Positions 10,731-22,914 of a stretch of 64,000 bases of DNA are shown here, piece by piece. Source of the DNA: Caulochytrium protostelioides (lineage: Eukaryota > Chytridiomycota > Caulochytriomycetes > Caulochytriales > Caulochytriaceae); the NCBI GenBank assembly GCA_003615045.1, contig ML014148.1, positions 1-64,000 on the forward strand. The letters run 5' to 3'. How positions within the stretch are numbered: position 1 is the stretch's first letter; the number at the start of each line of letters is the position of its first letter. The position numbers and the translations under genes were made by a program. Below the pieces are notes generated by a model. The model ran no database searches and had not been told where the DNA came from. It worked only from the letters and a program-made list of their open reading frames with translations.

Positions 10731-12439
10731 ATGCGGAGGCGGATGCCGCGCCCTGCCTTGTTGCAGGATGGCGGCCGCGGCCGCGGCGGCCACGCCCGGC
10801 GTCGTTATCGCCGATGGGCGCCCCTGACCCGCGCCGCAAGCGACCGGCGGCCAGGACCAAAAAGGGGAAAGGTGCTGGATCGGCGCTCCGGCGCTCTGAT
10901 CGGGGAGGGCCTTGTCTTTCCGACGAACGGGCGTTGGGCGGCTCATTCGGGGTCGGACGGGGGATGCCGAAGCGTGCCGCTGCGACGACGCAGGATGGCC
11001 CCGCGTGCGGTGCCTGGCTGCTCGACGGCGTGCTGCGGCCATGCGGCTCCTCGGGCGCCTCCTGCCCAGCGGATCGACGACCGCACGATGGCCGGTCCAC
11101 GGATCATGGGGCGACCGCGCGTGATGTCGGATGCTTGACCGCCCATCGGGCCACGCGGTTGCTCGACGCCATGCCCACATGGACGCATGCACCCGGGTAC
11201 CAGCACCCGACGCTTCCACGAGGCCATTGTCCGATGGCCACTAAGGCGAACCGGCCCTGAGGCCGACATCTGTCCATCCCCACGCTCGACCCAAAGCAGC
11301 GTGCCGTCGTCGTCATGTCGTCTTAGGCGAAACGGGAAACGGCTTCTCATCGATGGCAGCTGGATGACTGGCTCATCGATGGCAGCTGGATGACTGGCGA
11401 GAGACGCTGCGTGACGGCGGCCCTCGGGCCATGCGCACGGGCCCCGATGGATGTGCCTGGCGGCGATCCCTGCGACGCTGGACCCCGCCACGTGGCCAGC
11501 ACGTGCAGGCCAGGTATGCAGGCGCCCTCCGAGCTGCCCGGATGAAGCGTACGCATACGACGGCCGAGGACCCGGCGCTGGGCCGCCGCGCGGCCGATCC
11601 GCGGGCGTGGCTTAGAACCTCACGGACGGCGCCTCCGCCGCAGGGCTCGAGCCGGCGTCGGAGCATGAAACCCCGCGTCGGCACGCAAGCGTCGGGAGGC
11701 GCCGTCTCGACAGAGATCGCCGTCCACGGCGGGCATCGCGTCGGCCGGGTCGCCGTGGACGCGGCGGCCGGCCTCCGGCGGCGGCGACGGCAGCCGCTGG
11801 CGGGCGACGCGCGTGCCAACGGCGGGTACCGCGCGGTGCTGGCTCAGACGATGCGAGAGAGCCGCCAGAGCGCCCAATGATCGCCGTCGTGGAGGTAAGA
11901 GCGTCGGCCAGCCAAGAGACGGCGCAGGGCTCATCCTGGATCCCCTGGAGGGGATGACGGTCACCCGGCTGCATCGAGCGCATCGGTGCGCATCACCGCC
12001 ATCATCGCCCTGGATGGCCTGGAAGAGACAGCGGCTGCGTGGCGATCCCAGCCGCTGCTGCTCATTGATCGAGGTGCTGCTCCGCGAGCCTGATCGTCCC
12101 TTCCTGCCTGTCCACGTGCCGACACCCACGTGCGCTCCGCGTGCTGACCCCGTCGGGAGGTCAAGAGCGATTGGCTAGTGCCGTGCCCTTCATTGGCGGA
12201 CGTTACATACCGAGTCGTGACGAGATTTTCCGCGGCTTCCGCGGCGCCACATTCCAGCATCTCGTGCCAGCAGCTCGTGTCAGCATCACGTGCCAGCATC
12301 ACGTGGCACCGCGATCACGATCGCTACCGCTGGATCGGGCAGCACTTGTCGCGTCTGCGTCGTCGCCCCCGCCGCTGCCGCCAGCCGTTTCTGACGACAC
12401 GGCCCATGTAAACGCGGCCTGTCGCCAGTGACCGCCAGG
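10680..12439. other. Intergenic region upstream of IFT172
   Basis: Nearly 1.8 kb without a gene I can support. It contains a (GGC)n tract near 10694-10730, a 26-bp direct repeat at 11346-11397 and a short repeated motif (CATCACGTGCCAG-like) around 12260-12310. It should hold the IFT172 promoter; I did not find a convincing RFX X-box by eye. Confidence 0.4.
11346..11397. repeat. Perfect 26-bp tandem duplication
   Basis: Two adjacent identical 26-bp units beginning CTCATCGATGGCAGCTGGAT. Function unknown. Confidence 0.95.
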
Positions 12440-15400
12440 ATGCAAGTCCGGTAAGTCCACGCTGCTGCGCCACCCGCCTAGCAGCTCCAAGTCCTGGCTG
12501 ACCCTGTCATTACGGCAACTCATAGATATCTGTTTGCTTTGGTGAATCCGCCGCCATCGACTGGCCCGGATGGGATGCTCGCATGGGATGCTCGCGTGAC
12601 GATGACGCTGACGATGGGTCATACGTGCCTCCAGTCACTACAAAGCGATTCTCCATCCCGCCGCGGGACAGGCTGTCACCGGCGACCATGCGGTGGTGGC
12701 GTCGGCATGGTCGAGCCAGCACCAGAAACTCGCGGTCGCGACAGCCGACCGGATAATCCAGATCTATGACGATCTCGGGGAGCGCAAGGACAAGTTCAGC
12801 ACCAAGCCGCTCGATAGCAAGACCCAAACGAGCTACGCGATCACGGGCCTCGCATGGAGCCCCGACGGCACGCGGCTCGCAGTGGCCCAGAGCGACCACG
12901 TCGTCTTTGTCTACAAGCTCGGCGCGCAGTGGGGCGACAAGAAGTCCATCTGCAATAAGCTCGCGCAGACCAGCGAAGTCCTCTGCCTCGTGTGGCCCGA
13001 GACCCAGCTCAACACCATCGTCTTCGGCCTCGCCGAGGGCAAGGTCCGCATCGGCCACCTGAAGAGCAACAAGTCCGCCACGCTCTATGCCACCGACACG
13101 GCCGCCGTCTCCATCGCCGCCCGCGGCGGCACCGTCATCACCGGACACCTCGATGGCGGCCTCCACCAGTACCTGTTTGCCACCGAGAGCGGCGGCGGCG
13201 GCGACGGTGTCGACGGCGCCGACCCGGACGGCGGCGGCCACGGCGGCGGCGGGCGCCAGGCCGCCGCCGCCTACGGCGTACTTGCCAAACACGCGGCACC
13301 GCCGCTCCACGTGAGCCTCGGCGCGACGGCGCTCGCCGTGACCGGCGCGGACGGCCGCATCGCGCTGTACCACGTGTCGACGGGCGCGATCGAGCAGACG
13401 ATCGACGCCGGCGGCCTGCTCGAGGGCCCGGCTGCGCGCGCCGACGCCGCGCGGCGCGCCGTCGCCGTCTTCAATCCGGACGGCACGACGCTCGCGATCG
13501 CGACGCCGTTCGGGCTCGCGTTTGCGATGCGCCATAACCCGGCCAACCAGCTGGTCGTCAAGGGTACCGGCGCTGGGCGAGCCCGCGGCGGCGGCAGCCA
13601 GCGCGGCGGCGGCGCCGAGCCGTGGGTTGTCGAGACGAAACCGATTCCGTCGTTGTCGGCCGTGACGAGCCTGTCCTGGAAGACGGACGGCAGCCGCTTG
13701 CTGGTGGGAACGGCGTGGGGCCACGCCAGTCTGCTGGACGTGTGCTTGCGGCGCGTGCGGTACCGCGGCAAGTTCGAGCTGAGCTACATCTCGAACGCCA
13801 TCATCATCGTGAAGCGGCTCGCGTCGGGCGCGCGGATCATCCTGAAGAGCCACTACGGATACGACGTCGTGTCGGTGGACATTTTCCAGGACCGCTACCT
13901 GATCGCCAAGACGAGCCAGACGCTGCTGATGGGCGACATGGCCACGTGCCGGCTCTCGGAGGTCGCGTGGCAGTCGGCCGGCCAGGAGAAGTACCACTTC
14001 GAGTTCGAGGACGTGTGTATGGTCTACAACGCGGGCGACCTCTCGCTGGTGGAGTATGGCGTGAACGAAATCATGGTCACGCTGCGCACGGCGTACATGA
14101 ACCCGCGGCTACTGAGCATGCGGACGCCGGAGGAGGGCGTGCGGTTGCTGGCATACCTGGCGGAGGCGCAGCAGATTCAGATCATGGACTGCGCCACCCA
14201 GCAGCCGGTGGCCGAGATCGCGCACGGCAGCCGGATCGACTGGCTCGAGCTGTCGATGCGCGGGCAGTGCCTCCTGTTCCGCAACAAGCAGCAGCAGCTG
14301 CACCTGTACGACGTCGCGACGCAGACGCGGCACCTGCTCATCGACCACTGCACCTACGTGCAGTGGGTGCCCGGCAGCGACGTGATTGTGGCGCAGAGCG
14401 GCACGCATCTGTGCGTGTGGTACTCGATCCAGACGCCCGAGCGCGTGACGCTGTTCCCCCTGAAGGGTCAGATCGAGACGATCGAGCGGAGCGCCGGCAA
14501 GACCGAGGTGCTCGTCTCGGAGGGCATCAACACCGTCAGCTACACGCTCGACGAGGGCCTCGTCGAGTTCGGCACCGCCCTTGAGACGGGTCGCTACGAG
14601 CGCGCCATCACGATGCTCGAAAGCCTCGAGCCGTCGCCGGAGACGGACGCCATCTGGCAGCGCCTGCTCGCCGAGTCGCTCAAGAAGGGCTGTCTCTGGT
14701 GTGCCCAGCGATGCGCCGCGGCGCTCAGCGACATGGCGACGCTGACGGCGCTGGAGGGCGTCATGGACTGGCTCGAGCCGCGACTGCCGGACTACGCGCC
14801 GTCCATCAACGACCCGCTCAAGCAAGTCATGGCGCAGCTGCCGAGCCACGACGCCGCGCTGCTGCGCGCGCAAGTCGCCGCGCTCCAGAAACAGTTCGGC
14901 CTCGCCGAGCGGCTCTACCTGGACCAGGGCGAGACGGACGCCGCAATGGCCATGTATCAGGACCTGCACGACTGGGACGCGACGCTGCGCGTGGCGCAGC
15001 TGCGCCACCACCCGCAGCTCGCGCAGATGAAGCAGAGCTACCACCAGTGGCTGCTGGACCACGGCCAGGAAGACGTGGCGGCGGAGCAGCTGCAGCAGCA
15101 GGGCGATGTCGAGGGCGCGCTGCAGCTGCTGCTGAAGGGTGGGTTCCCGGTGAAGGCGAGCCAGCTCGTTCAGCGCTATGACCTGCGGCAGCCCGCGCTC
15201 CTCGAGCGCACCGCGGCGGCCCTGGCGCACGCGGGGCATGCCGACCTCGCGGGCCATCTCTACGACCGCCTGGGCCGCCGCGACGACGCGCTGCAGGCCT
15301 TTGTCCAAGCCAAGAACTACCGCGTCGCCATCGAGATGGGCACGCGGATGAACCTGGATGCGCCGCGCCTGACCGAGCTCCGCATCCGGTGGGCGCAGTC

Positions 15401-18140
15401 ACTCGTGTTCGAGGGGCAGTACGACGCGGCGATCGCGCAGTACCTGGCGTGCGAGCAACCCGTGCTGGCGCTGCAGACCGCCGTGCAGCACGGGCTGTGG
15501 ACGCGGGCGCTCACCCTCGTTGACCAGATCCCGCAGGACCAAGGCAAACCTTACTACCGCAAGCTCGCCGACCACTACGCCAGCGACGGCCAGCTCGACC
15601 TCGCCGAGCGCTTCTATCTCGCCGACCACCGCGCGCTCGAGGCGCTCGAGCTGTACTTGAAGCACGGCCACTGGGAGCGCGCGTGGACGCTGGCGAATCG
15701 CGCGCTGGACCCGCAGCGCGCGAGAGGGATCTTTCTGCCGAAAGCCGAGCAGCACGCGCGCGCCGGCGACTTTGCGCAGGCCGAGACGATCTATCTGCTG
15801 ATGAACGAGCCGGACCTCGCCATCACGATGCACAAGCAGGCCCGCAACTTCCCGGCGATGCTGGCGCTCGTGCAGCAGTACCACCCGACGCTGGTGAAGG
15901 ACACGCTAGTCTTCCTCGGCGACATGGAGGCCAACGGCGGCGGCAACGACGTGGCCGCCGCCGAGCGCTTCTATCTCGAGGCCGGGGCGTGGAAGTCCGC
16001 CGTCAACATGCACTGCACGCGCGGCGACTATGAAGCCGCGTACCGCGTGGCCGGCAAAGCGACGCCCACGCCGGCGACGCCGACGGCGTCGAGCACGACC
16101 GCCCAGCCGCAGGCGACGCCCGCGGAGGTCGCGGCGCTGCGCGATCATGCGAAGAGCCAGGTAGCGCTCATCTGGGCGAAGAGCCTGCCTTCGGCCGAGG
16201 CGGCGCTGGGGCTGCTGCAGCGGCTGGAGCAGCTGGCGGCCGTGCGGCAGCTCGCCGTCGCGAACCACGAGTTCGAATTCCTCAACCGCCTCGGCCGCCA
16301 GGCCTTCGACGCCGCGACGCTGCGCGACATCGCACTCCAGCAGGGCATCTACCTCGAGGACCAGGGCCAGTTCGAGGAGGCGGAGGCGGCCTTCGTCCGC
16401 GCCGAGAAGCCCCGCGAAGCGATTCTGATGTACATCCACAACGAGGACTGGGCCTCCGCGCACCGCGTCGCCAGCGCCCACGACCCGGGCAGCGTCCCCG
16501 ACATTCTGATTGGGCAGGCCCGCGTCGCTTTCACCGGCCGCCACGACGCCGCCGCCGCCGAGGCCCTCCTGCTCAAAGCCAAGGCCCCCGAGGTCATGAT
16601 GCAGCTCTACGAGGGTGCCGGGATGCGCGCCGAGGCCATTCGCTTTGCGACCGAGTACATGCCGCACCACCCGCTCGCCGCCTCGTCAGCCGATGGGGCA
16701 GCCGCCGCGGGGACCGCCGCGGGGACGACGCCCGCCCATCGCCCATCGGCCGGCACGGGCGCTGCATCCGACGGCGTGCAGCTCGAGCAGCGCGTCAGCC
16801 AGCTCGTGCGCGGCGGGCAGTACCAGCCGGCGATCGCGCTGCTCGTGCAGTCGACCGAGGTGCGGCACCACCAGAAGGCGCTCGAGCTGGCGGCCAAGTT
16901 TGCGCCGGACGCGCTGCCGCGGGTCGCGAGCACGCTCGGGGAGCGGTATGTGGCGGACGGTCACGTGGCGCGCGCGGCCGAGCTGTATGCCAGCGTCGGC
17001 CAGATCGGCCGCGCGATGGAGCTCTTCTTTGAGGCCAACTGCGCGGACCGCGCCGAGCGGCTCGCCCAGCACCACCCGAAGGAGCGGGCGCGCTACGTGC
17101 AGCTGAAGGCGCAGTCGGCGCGGCAGGCCAGCGACCGCCGCGACGTCACGGTCGCCGCGCTCGGGCAGCAGGGGCAGTGGGCGCAGTCCCTCAGCCTGGC
17201 GCGCACGGGCGACGCCCAGCGTCACCAGGCCGCGGTCACGGGGCTCATCCGCGAAATGATCGCCTCGGGCCAGTATGCCCAGGCCCTGCACCACCTGACC
17301 ACGCCGGACGGCGACCTGTCCCGCGGCACGCGCTCGGACAGCGACGGTGGCCCCGCCGCGGCGATCGCGCTCGGCGAGGACGTCCTGTCGGCGCTCGCGG
17401 ACCTGGCGCGGGCGGTGCTGGGCGTGGCACCGACGGCGGAGCATGTGAGCGGCTTGCGGGACGTGCTGTATGCCATCACACAGGGCGGCACGCAGTATGC
17501 GTCGGTGCTGGGCGAGCCGCTGCTGGTGGCGCATCTGCTGACGAGCCGGTACTACTGTGCGAAGCGGGCAGGCCTGCTGCCGTTTGCGGCGAAGCAGGCC
17601 GTGAGCCTGCTGCGGTACACGCGGTGGCTGCGGCCCGACGTGGCGTTCCACGACGCGGGGCACCTGTGCCGCGAGGTGCGCAACACGCCGATGGCCTTCT
17701 TTTGCTGGAACCGGTACCTGGATCTGGCGGACGCGATCGAGGACGGCGAGCGCACGAGCCGCGCGACGCCCGAGTGGGCCGACACGGACGTCCCACCGAC
17801 GGTCGCGCTGCCGGCGCGGCTCGCCGAGACCGCTGCCGCGGCCCGCGAAAGCGTCCGCGACTGGGTGCTGCAGGTCTCGCTCGAGGCGTCGGCGCCGCAG
17901 GACCTCGGCCGCCGCGCCTGCGAGCACTGTCGCACCCGCATCTATGAGGCCGCGCTCGTCTGCTCCGGATGCCGCCAGACGAGCCCGCCGTGCATCGTGA
18001 CGGGCTACCCGCTGCTGCGCCACGCCGTTGCGTGCACCGCGTGCAAACGCCGCGCCAACCGCGACGACTGGAACGCCTACGTCCTCACCGAGAAGGGCTG
18101 CAGCTGGTGCGGCGCGAAGCAGTCGCCCGTCTACCACTAA
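12440..18140 (+). CDS. IFT172: Intraflagellar transport protein 172 (IFT-B)
   Basis: IFT172 is the largest peripheral IFT-B subunit and is needed for building and turning around intraflagellar trains. The frame opens with ATADRIIQIYDDLGERKDKF and GDKKSICNKLAQTSEV, both hallmark IFT172 sequences. Two WD40 propellers cover about residues 1-650. A long TPR/alpha-solenoid covers about 650-1700. The conserved end contains CEHCRTRIYEAALVCSGC and SPPCIVTGYPLLR. The start is split. Exon 1 is only 11 nt (12440-12450, ATG CAA GTC CG) followed by GTAAGT; the intron is 12451-12634 and exon 2 starts at 12635. Splicing gives MQVRHYKAILHPAAGQAVTG, which matches the family's MQLKHLRTLL-type N-terminus. Total is about 1838 residues, slightly longer than the animal protein (about 1750), partly through a Gly-rich insert near residue 190-215 and an extended Cys-containing tail. 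Its presence implies a flagellate stage. Confidence 0.96.
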
Positions 18141-19005
18141 CTCCGCTCTCAGCCGGCTGCGGGCTTGACATCTTATCAATCGGCATCAATCGGCATCGAT
18201 CCGCATCGATCGGTCTTCCAGCTCCCGATGGTTCGATCTGTCGATATTTCGTTGTATCTCTATCCAGACACCTCTCTATCTCGGGGTCCAGATGTCACGC
18301 CGGTCGCTCGGGTCGCTCGGGTCAACCCCGCGAAGGCAGGCCAAGCCGTGCTGCGCGACCCTCGATACGCTTCGGCCCGGATGTGGCACGGAGAAGCCGG
18401 ATCGCCGTAGGGCGCAGCGGCCACGGAGGATCAAGGCGCGGAACGCGGCAGGCGGGCAGACCCTGCTTGGCGCCGGACGGGGCGCCTCATGCGCCGCCGA
18501 TGAAGGCGCCGCGAGTGATAGAGCAGAGAGGGTCCTTGGCGCCCATGCCCGCCGCGGAAGGCCGCCGCCGCCGTCGCCTTGCGGGCGGGCGGGCCTCGCC
18601 GCGCGCGTGTGCACACCCAACGGCCGTCGCGGCCGCTGCGACCCGTGGCCGCCGCCGTCTTGAGAGCACTACACCGCTGGTCGACACGTCCGATGCTTCC
18701 AACGCCGACGCCGCCTTGCCGTCGCAACCGGGGCTCGCTGCACCACGTGGCCGCCGCGGCCCGAGGCACCCATCCGAACGACCTGAGCGGCGATCCCAGG
18801 CTTGCTCGACGGCTGTCGCTGCCCTCATCCGCCATCGCGACCCCCCTCACGACCGATATCGCCACCACGACCCCTCTGCCGCGACCACCATACCGCGACC
18901 GCCGACCGCGATCGCCGCTCGCTCACGGTCGACCCACCGTGACCTCCTTTCTCGTTGGCGCCGGCACCGCCGCCTGCTGAGCCTGCGGCCATCGCGCCCT
19001 CGGGC
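18141..19005. other. Intergenic region between IFT172 and the mitofusin gene
   Basis: No gene supported. An imperfect repeat (AATCGGCATC / GATCCGCATC) lies at about 18178-18211. The 3' part is the likely promoter and 5' UTR of the mitofusin gene; an upstream coding exon cannot be excluded. Confidence 0.4.
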
Positions 19006-22000
19006 ATGGCGCCGCCGACAGCCAGCATGCGGCCCATGCACGGCTCCACGCCCGTGCCGCGCGGCGGCGCGTCCGCCGCCGCCGCCGCCGCCGCCATCGC
19101 TCATACTGGCCCCCAGACCCATCGCGACGCCTCCGCCGCGGCGCCGTCAGATCCGCCGGCAGCGCACGACGGCACCCGCACGCCGGCCTCGTCCGTGTCG
19201 CCGCGATCCTCGACGGCCTCGAGCTCCGTCGCCGACACGGACCGCGACCGCGACCGCACGCGGCCGCCGGGCCCTGGGGCGCTGGGCATGGGCGGCCGTG
19301 CCCACCGCGTGCCCGCGCCGTTCCCGTACATCCCGGTCGGCCGCATCGCGCCCGCGGGCACCGACGGCGCCGCCGTCATCGCCGCCGCTGCCGCCGACCT
19401 CGGGCCCTACATCGAGCTGCGCAACGGTCTGCTCGCGCTGATCACCGCGACGCAGACGGTCCTGCGGCAGCTTGTGGACGACTGCGCCGCCGACCCCGCG
19501 GGATGGGCGTTCCCACCCGAGGCCGTTATGCCGCGGTACCACGCGACGCCGTCGGCCGCCGCCCGCGGCTGGGCCGGCAGCATGGACGACGCCGCGTCCC
19601 AGTCCGACACGCGATCCCACTACGGCGACGGCCTCTCAGTCACGGACCCGCTCGGCGCCATGCTCTCGGTCAACGGCGGCAGTCTCGCGCCCACGCCGTC
19701 GCGGCTGCCGGCGCCGCGGGGGCCCAGCACGCACTATAGCGCCCACGGCGAGACCCCCACGGGCCCGTATGGCGCCCATCCGCAGATGCCTCTGACCTCG
19801 GCAGCGTGGCGGCACGAGATCGACGGCGCCGTCGAGCCGCTCCACGTGCTGCATGTGCAGGTGCCCGGGTTCCCGCGGAGCCGCAGCCTCCGTGGCACGC
19901 TCTCGGGTGCCGCGAGCGTGGCGGGCGGCAGCCCCGTGGTCCATGCCGCCTCGCCCCTGCATGTCCACCCGCCCCTCTCGGGATGGGAGCTTCACAGCCG
20001 TCATCCCGACGCCCACCTGCCGGCATTGGCATCGACATCGACATCCCCTTCGGCGGCGGCGGCGGCAGTGCAGCTCGAGATCAACGTGACGACCCCGTCG
20101 CAAAATCACGTGTATACCCCGGTCCACCGCGGAACGCCGCGGTCGGAGCGTCCGCACCCGGCCGCATCGCCGTCACCGTCGCCGTCGCCGGCACAGCCAC
20201 CCCCTGCAGCGACAACCCCAGCGCTGCCGTCCCACCCGCATCACGGCCCGCTGCCGTCATCGACATCGCCCTCGCCCTCGCCCTCGCCGCATCCCGAGTT
20301 TGGGCGGGACCCGATGGTGATGGCGATGCTCGTGGACAAGATGCAGGAAGCATGTCAGCACCTGGACCGACTGCAAGTGCGGATTTCGGACACACGGTCG
20401 TCGGTGCTCGTGACGGGCGACCTGAACGCGGGCAAGTCGACCTTCGTCAATGCGATTTTGAACCGCGAAGTCGTGCCGGACGACCAGCAGCCGTGCACGG
20501 CGCTGTTCTGCGAGGTGAAGAGCGTCGACCAGAACGACGGCGTCGAGGAGGTCCATGCGATCCGCGACCCCGAGGCCTACCGTCGAGACGATCCGACGAC
20601 GTTTGAGCGGTTGTCGCTGGCACATCTGCGGACCGTGGTCGAGGACAACGAGCCCGGGTATGAAATGCTCAAGATCTACTGCCGTGACGCGCACGGCAAG
20701 AGCGACAGTCTACTGCACAACGGCGCCCTTGACATCAGCCTGATCGACTCGCCTGGGCTAAACATCGACAGTATGAAGACCATGGCCCTGTTTGCGCAAC
20801 AGGAAGAGATCGACGTGATTGTGTTCGTCGTGAACGCCGAGAATCACTTCACGCTCTCGGGCCGCGAGTTTCTCCGCACCGCCGGCAAGGAGAAGGCCTA
20901 TCTCTTTATTGTCGTGAACCGATTCGATCAGATCCGGCGCAAAGACCGGTGCAAGCGCGATGTGCTCGACCAAATTCGCGACATTTCGCCGCGCACGTAT
21001 GCCGAGGCGGAGCACCTTGTCCACTTCGTCTCTGCCCGAAAGACCCTGCTGAGTGGCTTAGCCACCCTCGATGCCGCGGACGACGCGACGGACGGCGGCA
21101 GCGCCACAGACGGCCTCGCCCGGTCGCCGTCGCCGATGGCGCGCGGGGCAATGCTGGAGCCTGCGAGCGAGGCCGATCTGGCAGACTTCAAGCACCTCGA
21201 GCGCTGCCTGCGGCAGTTCATCTTGGAGAAGCGCGCGCGCAGCAAGCTCGCGCCGGCCCACGTCTATCTTTCGCATCTGCTCTCGGATCTCCGTGTCCTG
21301 CTGGCGTACAACGCCCAGCGCTCGGCGCGCGCCCTGCAGCGTCTCGACGGCCAGCGGTCTCAGAACGAGGCGCGTGCGCTCCAGTTGGCGAAGCTCCGCG
21401 AGACCGTGCTAGACCGGCTGGACGACACGATCGCCGACACGGCGCAGCGCGTCGCCGACGACGCTGAGCGCCACCTCAACCGCTTCCTCGACCACCTGCA
21501 CCACATCCCTTACGACGTCACCTACCACGGCATGATGTACCTGTGGCGCTACGCCGACGACCTCTACCGCGCCATCACGATGCGCATGAACGGCCTCGCC
21601 GCGCACATCCAGACCGAGGCCATCCGGCTCTGTCTCGCGACTGGCGCCGACATCAAGCACCAAACCGACCCGCTCTGGCAGCAGACGCTGGCGGGGAAGC
21701 CGGCCGACCGCAGCGGCGGCAGCGACCGCGGCGGGCGCGCCACGGGGGGCAACGCGCCCGTACCCGCACCGGCCGTGGACTTTGCCGCCATTGAGCACAC
21801 CTTCCTCCACGAAATGCAAGGCCACGCGCCTCTCATGGGCCCTGCTTCCGCCGCCGCCGCGCCGCCCGCCGCCGGAGCGTCCGCCGCCTCGTCGGTCTCG
21901 ACCGTCGTCGCGCCGCCGTCCTCTGTCTCGTCGAGCGCGACCACGCTGGCCGTGCCGCCCTCTGCGACCTCCCGCACAACCGCGCGCTCACTGCAAGTCG

Positions 22001-22650
22001 CGAGCGACGGCGGCCGCGGCCGCCTCAAGGCCGGCGCGATCGCGCGCTCGCCGTCGCCGCAGTCGCGCTACGAGCACCGCGACACCCTCGGCGCCGGCAA
22101 CGTCCCGGCCCTGCCGGAGCTCCTGGACCGCGCCGCCCTCGCGCGCATGGCGCGCGGCCTGCTGCCGGGCCTCGGTGCCCTCGCCGTCGGGCTCGTCGGG
22201 TACGCCCGCAGCCTCGTGGCGCCCATGGGCGCCGGCGCCGCGGCAAGCCACGCCCTCGTGACCGCAGCGAAGCGCCCGAACCCGCTCGCCCGCGGCGCGT
22301 TCGGCACCCTCGCCTTCGCCGGCACTCTCATGCTCTTCTATGTCGTCGCCGACTTCCGGCGCCCGCTAGAGCAGCAGCTGTGTCGCGCGGTCGGGACGCA
22401 TCTGCGGCGCACGGGCTGGGTGCGGCGCCACGCGGACGCCACGGGCCGCCGCGCGGCGCGCGCCCTGCGGCAGGGTCTTTGGCGCTTCCAAAGCGACTTC
22501 GCTCGCATCCAGGCCGAGGAAGCGGTGCTCGCGACGCAGTGGAGCCGTGAGCGCGACGCCTGCCAGCAGCGCGGCCAGCGCATCACGGCCATGACGACGC
22601 GTGTCGCCGAGATTACCGAGCAGCTGGAGGCCATCAATCTGGACACGTGA
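19006..22650 (+). CDS. FZO1: Mitofusin / fuzzy onions dynamin-like GTPase
   Basis: This outer-membrane GTPase of about 1214 residues drives mitochondrial fusion. The N-terminal 430 residues are Ala/Pro/Ser-rich and poorly conserved. The GTPase domain follows: G1 GDLNAGKST (about residue 470), the G2 Thr in QPCTALF, G3 DSPGLN and G4 NRFD. Coiled-coil segments flank a hydrophobic pair near the C-terminus (ARGLLPGLGALAVGLVGYA and FGTLAFAGTLMLFYVVADF), the membrane hairpin expected of Fzo1. A C-terminal heptad helix ends MTTRVAEITEQLEAINLDT. A Gly/Ser-rich linker (about residues 900-1020) interrupts the family layout. I take the first ATG at 19006; the frame is open slightly upstream from a TTG at 18955, so a short 5' exon is possible. 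The protein is longer than yeast Fzo1 (855 residues), mainly because of the N-terminal extension and linker. Confidence 0.93.
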   Translation: MAPPTASMRPMHGSTPVPRGGASAAAAAAAIAHTGPQTHRDASAAAPSDPPAAHDGTRTPASSVSPRSSTASSSVADTDRDRDRTRPPGPGALGMGGRAHRVPAPFPYIPVGRIAPAGTDGAAVIAAAAADLGPYIELRNGLLALITATQTVLRQLVDDCAADPAGWAFPPEAVMPRYHATPSAAARGWAGSMDDAASQSDTRSHYGDGLSVTDPLGAMLSVNGGSLAPTPSRLPAPRGPSTHYSAHGETPTGPYGAHPQMPLTSAAWRHEIDGAVEPLHVLHVQVPGFPRSRSLRGTLSGAASVAGGSPVVHAASPLHVHPPLSGWELHSRHPDAHLPALASTSTSPSAAAAAVQLEINVTTPSQNHVYTPVHRGTPRSERPHPAASPSPSPSPAQPPPAATTPALPSHPHHGPLPSSTSPSPSPSPHPEFGRDPMVMAMLVDKMQEACQHLDRLQVRISDTRSSVLVTGDLNAGKSTFVNAILNREVVPDDQQPCTALFCEVKSVDQNDGVEEVHAIRDPEAYRRDDPTTFERLSLAHLRTVVEDNEPGYEMLKIYCRDAHGKSDSLLHNGALDISLIDSPGLNIDSMKTMALFAQQEEIDVIVFVVNAENHFTLSGREFLRTAGKEKAYLFIVVNRFDQIRRKDRCKRDVLDQIRDISPRTYAEAEHLVHFVSARKTLLSGLATLDAADDATDGGSATDGLARSPSPMARGAMLEPASEADLADFKHLERCLRQFILEKRARSKLAPAHVYLSHLLSDLRVLLAYNAQRSARALQRLDGQRSQNEARALQLAKLRETVLDRLDDTIADTAQRVADDAERHLNRFLDHLHHIPYDVTYHGMMYLWRYADDLYRAITMRMNGLAAHIQTEAIRLCLATGADIKHQTDPLWQQTLAGKPADRSGGSDRGGRATGGNAPVPAPAVDFAAIEHTFLHEMQGHAPLMGPASAAAAPPAAGASAASSVSTVVAPPSSVSSSATTLAVPPSATSRTTARSLQVASDGGRGRLKAGAIARSPSPQSRYEHRDTLGAGNVPALPELLDRAALARMARGLLPGLGALAVGLVGYARSLVAPMGAGAAASHALVTAAKRPNPLARGAFGTLAFAGTLMLFYVVADFRRPLEQQLCRAVGTHLRRTGWVRRHADATGRRAARALRQGLWRFQSDFARIQAEEAVLATQWSRERDACQQRGQRITAMTTRVAEITEQLEAINLDT

Positions 22651-22914
22651 CGGACCTCCTCTCTTCGACCTGTGATCCGACCAACACGGTTCAAGTCAGA
22701 CGCCGACTTGAACTCGAACCCTCCATGCATCCCTTGGCCCCATGAGCAATGATTTCTTGTTTTTGTTTTTGCGGCTGTCGCCAATCAGCATTGCGACGAG
22801 GCCAAAGGTGAGGTGGGAGTTCGGCGGCCAAAGCGGTGATTGAAAGCTATCGCAGGCTCGACGGCCGTAATCGGAGGAAAGTGATGGCCGGAAGTCCGTG
22901 CCCGTATTTCTTAA

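Noticed and set aside
11431-11880. 149-codon plus-strand frame upstream of IFT172
   Set aside because: No domain, overlapping frames of similar length on the other strand, and a composition typical of non-coding G/C-rich DNA here.
12693-12695. GTG at 12693 as the IFT172 start
   Set aside because: Homology to the family continues upstream of it to a splice acceptor; the real start is in exon 1.
22676-22720. tRNA-like TTCGAGTTC on the minus strand
   Set aside because: No pairing T-stem, acceptor stem or anticodon arm around it. I found no credible tRNA or rRNA in the window.
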